Assembly (NCBI GenBank): GCA_037349315.1
Contig: JBAIAC010000027.1
Location: 15,051,501 to 15,115,500, forward strand
Reading direction: 5' to 3'
DNA: 64,000 nt
Source: Chelydra serpentina
Taxonomy: Eukaryota > Chordata > Testudines > Chelydridae
Position numbers and translations under genes: made by a program. Below are positions 54,661 to 64,000 of this stretch, in pieces. The notes beneath the pieces are model-generated. The model worked only from the letters and a program-made list of their open reading frames with translations, ran no database searches and was not told where the DNA came from. Numbering within the stretch: position 1 is the first letter of the stretch; every line of letters begins with the position of its first letter.

Positions 54661-56264
54661 TATGGAGCAATATATAACAGTGTTTTCCCACCTTGATGAA
54701 TGGATGGATGAATGGATACCCTACCTCACAGCGGCCCCTCACCAGGGGAGCAGAGCATCTCCACTTTTGATAAACTAGGGAAGCGCAACATAGATGCTAG
54801 TGGAAATGGGTTTAGCTGTTCTGAGCACTGAATCTCAATTCAACAATTAATGTAAACCATTAAAGCATGAAAGTTATGACTGAGACGCTTAATCATGAGC
54901 AACCAATGTTCAGCCTTGGAAACTAAGCAATGGTTCCTTGGCTAATGCTCCCAGTCCATTTGAAAGGCGAGTGCAGAATGTTAATTATTCCTTGCCCACC
55001 AACCCTTGGTTTCTGAACAGTTACAAATTTGATTTGCCCCTTGGTTGTGATTTTCTGCCTATTGAGCTTTCCTCACTGCACTAACTCAAGGAAGATCCTC
55101 ATGTGCCAGATCCTACAAAAGTCACCCATCGTAATCTAAAAGCCCGCCTCACAGTTTTGCCCTCTGGTGCGAATTTACAGGCACAAGTGAGGGCCTATAA
55201 TAGGCTAGAAGTGTTTGCCTGAAACACCCCAACCTGTTAGCGGATCTTCAGCCAGCTGACAAAAGCGTTATGTGTGTTCTGCTGATCAAACAAAGCAGAT
55301 GACTCACTAGTCCACCTGAATATAAGGTAGCTGGGAGTGACTTTCGGAGGGAGAGAGAGGATCTAGGGTGTGGACTGAACACTTCGGAGGGAGGAACCTG
55401 TAAGAGCAGCCAATCCTGGTGAGAAGCCTTGAGCTAAACTTTGTTTATTGCTGAACTCTCATTAACAAATCAAAACTCCAGAAAGGCAGTGAATTTCGAG
55501 TCTGCATACAGATATGCAGCTGTCCAGCTACATGACTATGCCCACAAGACACGTAGCTGGATGTCTACATACCCTCCTCTGTGCTCACAGTTATTTGCAG
55601 GCACAAAAAGGAAGACCCTTTCAAGACCAGCTCCACGGTAGATCCTTTTTCTGCATTGTACATCTGCATAGACTAAGTTCCTTTAGGATCGTGACTTCAT
55701 CTCTATCTTGCTTAGCATGAGGGACCCCATGAGTACTTAACCAATAATATCAATAATCTTACCATGGTGGAATGTATCATTGGGGCATTTTAACCCCCTG
55801 CTGATTAGATAGCAACATCCATTTGTGAAAGGGAAGAACATGTGTTCTACAACGGACAGCAGAAGAAGCTGGAAGGCATTGAATGAGCAGACGGACATGA
55901 TATTCCAAAGTTAAATGTTACAGCAATGCAAACTGGCAAGTTACATTTAGGGGAAACATTTAATGCATGTTATTCAGAGAATATAGCATGGACTCTGCAA
56001 GTATCCAGCATTCTAGGAGTACTGATTTCAAAGAAACATAAAAAGAGGAAGTACTGTATTTGTTTTGGTGGAAAGGAAACCAGCCAAAGACACTTCCAAC
56101 ATTTCAGATGAACACTTAATTTGGGTTTGTTTGATCTGAAAGCTCGATTAAAATAGAAAAAGAAAGATAATTAAGGTCCCGGTCCTAAAAACACATATGC
56201 TGAACTTCAAGCGTTTGAGTCATCTCGCTGAAGTCAATGCAACTGCTCTTAACCACATGAACAT
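54661..56264. other. GTF2IRD1 intron
   Basis: No exon or classified repeat recognised. Confidence 0.45.
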
Positions 56265-56580
56265 ACAACCCACAGGGATCTCCTGGCTCATCAAATCCAG
56301 CCTGCTGTTGTTGCAGGCAATACCATTATACAATCTGATTAATAAATTTACCAAACTCCTCCTTAAAACTAGTTAGGTTGTATGGCCTCACTACTTCTAA
56401 TGGCAGGCTATTGCAGAACCTCACTCCTCTGATGGTTAAAAATCTTCTTCTAATTTCCATCCTGAATTTATTCATGACCAATTCATACCCATTTATTCTT
56501 GTGCCAACATTGTCCTTTAGCAAGCTCTTCTCCCTTTGCACTGTTTGCCCCCTGGGTTATTTGAAGGTAAGCATGCATGT
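56265..56580 (-). mobile_element. Old CR1-like LINE fragment
   Basis: The minus strand encodes NKFRMEIRRRFLTIRGVRF then CNSLPLEVV and SFKEEFGKFI, the C-terminal LINE ORF2 pattern, but the sequence is far from the other CR1 copies here, so it is an older subfamily. Confidence 0.75.
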
Positions 56581-58069
56581 AAATACTTGCAGGACTGGGA
56601 CCTAGGTGGAAGAATATTTGCTGCGGGGTGACCAGTGATAATACTGTCACTCTGGAAATTATTTGAGGGTTTGCATTCTCTGAAGAACATGACAGAATAT
56701 GAGATTCTGGCAAGGAAAAGGGGAGGCGATCACTGAAACAAGGCAAAAGAAAAAATTAATGGAGGGAATTAGCTAGTAATCACATTATTACCTTCTGATA
56801 CTTGTGAGGCCACTGCACATGCAAGTGAAAGAGAAAAGGAAAAACAACAAAGGCAAAAGAAAAGACAAGTTCAACTGGCTGGGATGAAGACTCAGTGTTT
56901 AAAAAAGGCTTTGAAGTTGCACAACAATTATCTGTTTGATTTTCCACCTTCAGACTACAACAGTAATAGCTTTAACATTAAATATAAATAAATATATATA
57001 TATATTCATCTTGTGGGAAAAAAAGAGTTAAGATAAGAAAGAATAATCATCCTCCTGCTACTCTTCCCGTTCAGTACCTGGACTGGGAGGGTAAGATAGA
57101 GCACTTGGGTCTGAACTTCAGAAATAGAAATATATGTCCCTGAAATATGTTATGGTCGGGTCAATGTGAGATCAAGTGCCTTTCCCTGTTTAAGAGTTTC
57201 AAATGGGAGATGTGCCACATCAAAGTCCGGTGGAGGATTGTGTTCTTGTGATTAAAAAAAAAAAAAGGATGCTTGGATGTGTGTTTTTTTTAATTAAAGA
57301 GCACCGCCTGCCCTACTTTATTAATTGAAATATGGGAAATAATCTGTCAGTGTGGTGGGGAGTTTTGGGAATAGGACAGATGGGGCTGGTGTGCATTTTC
57401 AATCAAAGCACATAAAAATTAACATACAGAAAGATTTTTTTTTTTTTTTTTTGCTAGATTACTTATGCTTGATATTTTTTTTCAAAGGCTCGAATTAAGC
57501 CTGTTTTGTATCTCTGTGCCTCAGGAAAGAAGAAAAGAAAGACAATTTATAGTGTTTATAGCCCTGGAATTTCAACCCCCACTTCTTCCCATCTCCTTTC
57601 ATTTTAATACTGAAAGATCATTCCACTCTAAAAAGGATTCCAAAGGACTTTTCTGTGGACAGATAACATCGGCGGATTGAAAAGCAATCAGAAAATTAAA
57701 ATTAAAAAACCCGAAAGTAAAGTTTGTTATTAAGTTTGAGGTGCTGCCCATAGGGCTATATCCAGCTAGATGGGATTTCTTTCCGGGGTAGTTATTCAGG
57801 TACAACAGCCTACTGCTGATACTGAAGCTCTGTTTTGGTGGCTTACTTGAGAGTTAAGTAGCGTATAAAAGATTTGTGCAGACCTATACTTAAAAGTGAG
57901 GGGACACAGACTCAGCCACTGTGTCTCTACCTCAGTGGCTGTAGAAGACTTCACTCTTTTTGAGGTGAGATTTTCAAAAGAGCTGGTCTGACTTTGCTCC
58001 CGCAGAAGTTAGTTGTAAGACTCTCAGTGACCTCAAGGGGAGCAGAGCTAGGCCAGTCTAGCTATGGTA
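56581..58069. other. GTF2IRD1 intron
   Basis: Anonymous, with a TA run near 56990-57004 and a T run near 57436. Confidence 0.45.
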
Positions 58070-58288
58070 CTTATTTGACCCCATTATCATAGTAGCTGAG
58101 CACCCCCAAATCTTTAATGTATTTATCTTTACATACCCCGGTAGGCAGGGCAGTGCTAGTACCCTCATTGTATAGAGGGGGAAACTGAGGCAAAGCGACT
58201 TGCCAAGGTAACAGGACTCTAGGGCAGAGCAGAGAATTGAACCTGGGTCTCCCAATTCCTAGGCTGGTGTTCTAATGACTGGACCATC
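58070..58288 (-). repeat. MIR-like SINE, reverse orientation
   Basis: GGGGGAAACTGAGGCAAAGC, GACTTGCCAAGGTAACAG and GAATTGAACCTGGGTCTCCC follow the reverse order of a MIR/CORE-type SINE, with the B-box-like GAATTGAACC at its right side. Confidence 0.7.
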
Positions 58289-58348
58289 TGTCCAACCTTG
58301 TGCCCATTGGTCCAACCTTGTGCCCCTTTGTCCAACCTTGTGCCCCTT
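58289..58348 (+). repeat. Three tandem 20-bp units
   Basis: TGTCCAACCTTGTGCCCCTT repeated three times (58289-58308, 58309-58328, 58329-58348), with two or three changes in the first two copies. Confidence 0.95.
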
Positions 58349-58440
58349 TGCAAATCCCACTCTTCGATCACAAGGTTGCTGCAGGAACAACAATAATTAA
58401 CACTTGTTCATAAGTCCCGAGATGACTCAGTCCCATTCAG

Positions 58441-59630
58441 TACATAAGAACAGCCAAACTGGGTCAGTCCAATGGTCCATCTAGACCAGTATCCTGTTTC
58501 TAACAGTGGCTAATGCCAGACACTATAGAGGGAATGAACAGAACAGGGTGATTATCAAGTGATCCATCCCCTATCGTCCAGTCCCAGCTTTTGGCAGTCA
58601 GAGGTTTAGGAACACCCAGAGCATGGGGCTGCATCTCTGACCATCTTGGCTAACAGTCATTCTTAATATTTGAGTTCCTTCAAAATTCTTGGTTGAATAT
58701 CATTTGGTCCTATGACTTATTACCATTAATTTATCAATTTGTGCCAAAACCTCTTCTAATCACACCTAAATCGAGGCTAGTTCCTCAGATCTGTCACCTA
58801 AAAAGAATGGCTCAGGTGTGGGAATCTCCCTCACATCCTCTGCGGTGAAGATGAATGCAAAGAATTAATTTAGCTTCTCTGCAACAGCCTTGTCTTCCTT
58901 GAGTGCTCCATTAGCACCTTGATCATACAGTGGGCCCCACTGATTGGTTGGCAGGCTTCTTGCTTCTGAGTTACTTAAAAAAAATTGTTGTTAGATTTGT
59001 GTCTCTTGCTAGTTGTTCTTCAAATTTTTTTTGGCCTTCCTAATTATACTTTTATACTTGACTTGCCTGAGTTTATGCTCTTTTCTATTTCCTCAGTAGG
59101 ATTTGGCTTCCAATTTTTAAAGGATGCCTTTTTGCCTCTAACTGCCTGTTTCACTTTGTTGTTTAGATACAGAGGCATTTTTTGGTTCTCTTTTTTTTTT
59201 AAAAAAAATTGGGGATATACATTTAGTTTTCACCTCCATTATGGTGTTTTTAAATAGTTTCCATGCAGCTTGCAGGCGTTTCACTCTTGTCACTGTTCCT
59301 TTTAATTTCCATTTAACTACTGCGGTGTGTTTCTTAGATATTTTCCCTCCTACAAAGATGTTAAATTTAATTCCATTATGGTTGCTGTTACGGAGCAATT
59401 CAGTAATATTCACCTTTAGGACCAGATCCTGTGCCCCACTTAGGACTAAATCAAGAATTGCCTCTCCCCTTGGAGATTGCAGAACTAACTGCTCCAAGAA
59501 GCAGTCATTTATGCTGTCTAGAAATTTTATCTCCTGTTATTACTGCCACCCGAAACTATTCAATAAAGACATAATTTTAGATATTCGTTTCCACCAACCA
59601 TTTATAGTCGTTGATTAATTTATGCCCTTC
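58441..59630 (-). mobile_element. CR1-type LINE with internal deletion
   Basis: The plus strand starts ACATAAGAACAGCCAAACTG, GGTCAGTCCAATGGTCCATC (reverse 3' UTR). From about 58680 on the minus strand encodes the endonuclease end and spacer (ILDLVLSGAQDLVLKV, NSNHNGIKFNI, AAWKLFKNTIMEV). The reverse transcriptase that should lie between is missing, so about 2 kb of the parent element has been deleted. Confidence 0.7.
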
Positions 59631-59651
59631 ATCTCAGCTGGATGAAAACAG

Positions 59652-59926
59652 GCTACTCAGGGCTTGTCTTCACTACTGGGGTAAGTCAACCTAAATTACG
59701 TAGCTTAGGACAATTTATCCCAGTATCTTCACTGCACTGCGTCAATGGGAGACGCTCTCCAGTCGACTTCTATTTCTTTTCTTAGAGAGCTGGAGTACCG
59801 GGGTCGACTGGAGAGCGCTCTGCTGTCGATTTAGCGGGTCTTCACTAGACCTGCTAAATCGACACCCGTTGCATAGACTGCAGCAGCGTTGATCCTCCAG
59901 CACTGAAGACAAACCCTCAGTTTCAC
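59652..59926. mobile_element. Hairpin MITE
   Basis: Ends CTACTCAGGGCTTGTCTTCA and GAAGACAAACCCTCAG are inverted. Internal inverted pairs include GCTCTCCAGTCGACTTC / GTCGACTGGAGAGC and GATTTAGCGGGTCTTCA / AGACCTGCTAAATC. No ORF. Confidence 0.65.
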
Positions 59927-59976
59927 TTCTGTTTAGAGACAGTTTCACTGGACTTCCTAGCTCTCAGGAACTTCCC

Positions 59977-60100
59977 CAGGGTGACCAGACAGAAAATGTG
60001 AAAAATCAGGACGGGGGTTGGGGGGTAATAGGAGCCTATATAAGAAAAAGACCCAAAAATCAGGACTGTCCCTATAAAATCGGGACATCTGGTCACCCTA
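59977..60100. mobile_element. Short hAT-like MITE, 124 bp
   Basis: Ends CAGGGTGACCAGACAG and CATCTGGTCACCCTA are inverted. Flanking octamers AACTTCCC and CACTTCCC differ by one base, an aged 8-bp target duplication. Confidence 0.8.
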
Positions 60101-61760
60101 CACTTCCCCAATGCTGTTGTGTTTAGGGAACCAACACTGAAAAAGAAAGTCTAAATAAAAGCAAACCCCCCCCCGATTTTGATTATTTTTTTTAAATGTC
60201 AAGGAACCATTCTGTTGTTCTTAGCTTTTAATAAAACCTGTTTTTTGGTAAGAGAAGCTGGGGTTAAATGAACCTGACAGCATCCCTTGAATTTTTATTT
60301 TTTGTCTCTTTTTTTAAAGTTTCCAATTTTATTATGACAGACGAAAGATGATTAAAGCAAAAGCAATGAATATGCAAATGTGTATGTATGTGTAATAAAA
60401 GGGATAGCAAAATACAGATTATTACATCTTGTGCGGAAATACATTTTTCTTTATAAAAAATGCTCTTTTTGATGAAAGATATTTTAGTGAGAAAACTTTC
60501 ATTTGTGTCAAAAATTTTCAGGTTGTTGAAATAACCAGGTTTTCCCCCCACTGCCCTGTGTTTTTGACAAAAAACACAAAACGTTCTACTACAAAGTCAG
60601 ACAATAATTAAAAGTGTTGTTCAAGGAAACTAACACTTTCTTCCCCCCTCTCCCCAAACTCTACAGATTACGTAGCATTTCCAATGCAGCCGGCAGGCTG
60701 AACTGTTAATACTTGAGCTCTGATCTGCTCCCCATTAATCATCTGATTTGATTTGAGTCAGAGCTGTTCACCTAACTGTAAATACATAGATTTTTCCATT
60801 CATTTATAGTGTAAAGAAATATTGGGCCAGGATTCACCCCCGCCCCAGTGTCACTCCAATATTATGTCCATGCAACTTCATTGAAATTAAGGCCTGTTTC
60901 ACCAAATTGTGACCCGTCTATGAACTCAGTGCCTGTTACTCTGGTGGAGAGAGTGCTTTGTAAGTGACACACTTCTCAGTTAATCTAAGGCCTGATGGAA
61001 AGGCTATGGAAGTCAATTGTAGCCTTTCCATTGACTTAAACAGGCCATAGATTTGACTCCATAGGAGTAAGAGGGTCTTAAATATTGCACAAGCTTGTGC
61101 TTGACCTCTGTACAACGGTGTATTTCACCCAGCTACATCAATCGTTAAATTTATATCCCCAAATCTCTCACCTCCTTGCCACTCCCATCAAGTGTTCCTA
61201 AATGTTTTCCTATCTATTGCATTTGCCATCCCTAAAGCATGCCATCTGCAAGCAATGCTGGCCAAGCAGAGAGAAAGCAATCAACAAAGGAGGCAGCATT
61301 TTGTTATTTCCATGCGTGGCCAAGCAGTTGTAAATACTTAAAAAAAAAAAAAAGTAGCTGTGTGTTTAACTGCAAACTATGTCTTTCTCCTACTTCTCTG
61401 AACTGCGGGTAGTTAAAAAAACTGGGCAGGAGACTGAACTATTCTAATAGTGAACAGGAAAGGATTGGGAGAAATCCCTGAAAGAGATTTCCTGTGATAC
61501 CACCTCCCAAGTGCTTTTACATGTGGGCTTTGACTTCTGAAAGTTTGTCACAACTAAAACAAAGCTCGTCCCCCAACGGGCCCACCTATGGCCAAGAGGC
61601 TATGATATTTCCTACCTCACCGCTAGCAGGTGTTGACACCAGAGCTGCAGGGCTGAGAAGTTCAAGGCTGACCTTGAAAAGACAGGATGGGAAATCAACT
61701 TGTTCTAAATCAAAATGGGGCAAAGCTGAGATGGGAACTTCACAGGTGAGCCCATGTAGG
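60101..61760. other. GTF2IRD1 intron
   Basis: No exon seen. A natural hairpin (GGCCTGATGGAAAGGCTATG ... AGCCTTTCCATTGAC) lies near 60985-61045. Confidence 0.45.
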
Positions 61761-62697
61761 TATCATCAACGATCTGGAGGATGGTGTGGACTGCACCCTT
61801 AGCAAGTTTGCAGATGACACTAAACTGGGAGGAGTGGTTGATACGCTGGAGGGTAGGGATAGGGTACAGAGGGACCTAGACAAATTAGAGGATTGGGCCA
61901 AAAGAAATCTGATGAGGTTCAACAAGGACAAGTGCAGAGTCCTGCACTTAGGACGGAAGAATCCCATGCACTGCTACAGACTAGGGACCGAATGGCTGGG
62001 CAGCAGTTCTGCAGAAAAGGACCTAGGGGTTACAGTGGACGAAAAGCTGGATATGAGTCAACAGTGTGCCCTTGTTGCCAAGAAGGCTAACGGCATTTTG
62101 GGCTGTATAAGTAGGGGCATTTCCAGCAGATCGAGGGACGTGATTATTCCCCTCTATTCGGCACTGGTGAGGCCTCATTTGGAGTACTGTGTCCAGTTTT
62201 GGGCCCCACACTACAAGAAGGATGTGGATAAATTGGAAAGAGTCCAACGGAGGGCAACAAAAATGATTAGGGGGCTGGAGCACATGACTTATGAGGAGAG
62301 GCTGAGGGAACTGGGATTGTTTAGCCTGCAGAAGAGAAGAGTGAGGGGGGATTTGATAGCTGCTTTCAACTACCTAAAAGGGGGTTCCAAAGAGGATGGA
62401 TCTAGACTGTTCTCAGTGGTAGAAGATGACAGAACAAGGAGTAATGGTCTCAAGTTGCAGAGGGGGAGGTTTAGGTTGGATATTAGGAAAAACTTTTTCA
62501 CTAGTAGGGTGGTGAAGCACTGGAATGGGTTACCTAGGGAGGTGGTGGAATCTCCTTCCTTAGAGGTTTTTAAGGTCAGGCTTGACAAAGCCCTGGCTGG
62601 GATGATCTAGTTGGGGTTGGTCCTGCTTTGAGCAGGGGGTTGGACTAGATGACCTCCTGAGGTCCCTTCCAACCCTGAGATTCTATGATTCTATGAT
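61761..62697 (+). mobile_element. CR1 LINE, 5'-truncated, with open ORF2 end
   Basis: Starts inside the reverse transcriptase ([20 protein letters not shown]) and ends with the CR1 3' UTR and two to three copies of ATTCTATG (62682-62697). The FADD motif is the catalytic A/F-x-D-D box of the polymerase. It is the youngest-looking CR1 of the window, antisense to GTF2IRD1. Confidence 0.95.
61786..62610 (+). pseudogene. CR1 ORF2 C-terminal fragment (274 codons, open)
   Basis: An uninterrupted frame from Met in the reverse transcriptase region to the natural stop at 62608-62610. In order: FADDTKLGG catalytic box (about residues 8-16), [33 protein letters not shown], the thumb-like [18 protein letters not shown], then the C-terminal [20 protein letters not shown] and [20 protein letters not shown]. 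The full CR1 ORF2 is about 900-1000 residues with an N-terminal endonuclease; that part and the first reverse transcriptase motifs are absent, so no active protein is expected. The open frame reflects recent insertion, not selection. Confidence 0.9.
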
Positions 62698-64000
62698 TAA
62701 TTCATTACAGGTTCAAATAGAGAAAAGCAACAAAGTTTGTTTGGGGGGGGTGGATTAAATTCTGAAAGACTGAATACAGCTGATGACTTAAAATCAATAA
62801 AGCATAATCTCGGTGTTACAGGAAGCAACTGAGATGATTCCCAGATAGAGCTCCAGGGGATCTTTAATCGCACATACAGCAAAACAAATCTCACCTCTTT
62901 TTAGTCTCCTTCAAATATATAGTTTGATGTCTGTCCATACTTCCCTTTGACACATTCTAGCTACTTACAAAACAGCTTCATGGAGGAAAAACACCAACAC
63001 ATGCTTCAGTATATCATTCCCCTAGCTGGATGTCATTCTAATTGGAACACTGAGTCCAGGACGTTTGAACTACCCACCCATTGCTTGGCATTCGTCCATT
63101 TCCCAAACCACTGTAAAAATGAGTTGTGACTATGTACGGCAAAGGAGGGAGTAGGCTGGCAGCCAAAAAAAAAAAGATCTGCCATGAATGCTGGATGTTT
63201 GTTACCAGATCCAGACAGGTCTTTGGGCAGAGTAAAATGCTGCACTTCAGTAAGGACAGAAGTTTGGAACCAAGAACCCCCCAATGTTGCTCTTTGAGGA
63301 GAGGTAATGGGCAGATCGCTCCTTAGGCGAGGTCCTGGCTATGCTTCGGATTTAGCAAATGACGCTCTGCAATTGCGGCAATGCAGCCACATCAATCTGC
63401 AAGTGCAGGCTCTGAAAGTCCTATTTTGCACCAACCGGGCTTACTGCTGCTTGAAGCCAGTGTCAGCTCAACCAGTACAAACTGCAGCTTTCCTTCTGGG
63501 CACTTGGGCTTTTTTCACTAGTATAGATTATCCCAGTTGCTGGCCATCAATGGCTGAATCAGGGCTGATGCCAAGGACAGAAAAAGCCCTACTGTTTGTA
63601 AAAAGGGTCTGAGGGAAACTTAAAAAAGGACCAGAACTAGATCCCAAGCAGGGGTTAATAGTCTCCAACTGGGCCGTGTCACAGCTGGGGGGCTAGACAA
63701 GTGCCACCCTCGAGAGAACAATACCCAGTTGTTCCAGGAGAACAACTGAAAAGAAACAGAGGGGCCATCTTGAAGGTGGAACTTGTATTTTTAAATGCTA
63801 TTTAAAAAGAAGAAGAGCTAGCACACAGACGTATTGAGGAGTCAGGTGACAAAGAGTGAAATACCCCCGCCGCACTCATTCAGATTTACAGCTGGAGCAA
63901 GGAGCAGATCTGCCATAGGAACCTGCTCCATTCCCGACAGATGGGCCCTGGTTTTGAGGTTCAAAGCCCCTCGAACGCTTTCCAGCATGGGTGCCCTAGG
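62698..64000. other. GTF2IRD1 intron up to the window end
   Basis: No exon, splice-bounded coding segment or classified repeat recognised. The exon for the preceding TFII-I repeat must lie beyond 64000. Confidence 0.45.

Overview
This is vertebrate nuclear DNA: multi-exon coding sequence with consensus splice sites, one CpG island, and a dense layer of CR1 LINEs, hAT-type DNA transposons, solo LTRs, MIR-like SINEs and one tyrosine-recombinase (DIRS-type) retrotransposon. The CR1 copies ending in an ATTCTATG-type 3' repeat, the hAT families and the DIRS copy together point to a non-avian sauropsid. I think a turtle is most likely; that is recognition of repeat style, not a database result.

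The only protein-coding gene I can prove is the 3' end of GTF2IRD1 (TFII-I repeat domain-containing transcription factor) on the minus strand. Five consecutive exons can be traced: 42362-42439, 36472-36664, 33036-33073, 31982-32118 and the terminal exon 30678-30746. Reading phases agree at every junction. They encode the last TFII-I repeat, a basic PKRKRKR motif, a serine run and the C-terminal tail ending at a stop codon. A sixth candidate, a 48-nt phase-compatible exon at 47010-47057, has excellent splice signals but I cannot match it to a known protein. The upstream body of the gene lies beyond position 64000.

About 18 kb downstream of the GTF2IRD1 stop is a CpG island (about 11890-12560) with a ZNF143-type motif and an NRF-1-like site. 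In other vertebrates GTF2I follows GTF2IRD1 in tandem, so I infer that this is the GTF2I promoter/first exon, transcribed on the minus strand, with 1-11963 as its first intron. No GTF2I coding exon was found. An irregular GC/CA-rich minisatellite (11224-11910) directly abuts the island on the inferred intron side.

The rest is transposon history. 1-9 kb: an inverted-duplicate hAT element with 8-bp target duplication, a perfect 150-bp fold-back retroelement-like insertion, a hAT-like element, an LTR-like repeat and a solo LTR with 5-bp target duplication. 13-21 kb: AT-rich hairpin, CR1 fragments, a different LINE split by an LTR, a second hAT copy. 21-30 kb: MIR-like and CR1 fragments and a short insertion with 11-bp target duplication. 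34-48 kb (introns): LTR-like sequences and palindromic MITE remnants. 48.8-51.8 kb: a hairpin-rich MITE next to an internally deleted DIRS-type element with inverted terminal repeats. 52-64 kb: CR1 copies of different ages, including one at 61761-62697 with a 274-codon open reverse-transcriptase frame, plus several short hAT-like elements.

I found no tRNA or rRNA gene and no CRISPR array. Nothing here is convincingly a new biological system; the most unusual structures are the perfect fold-back at 4429-4734, the deleted DIRS copy, the candidate 48-nt exon and the promoter-edge minisatellite.
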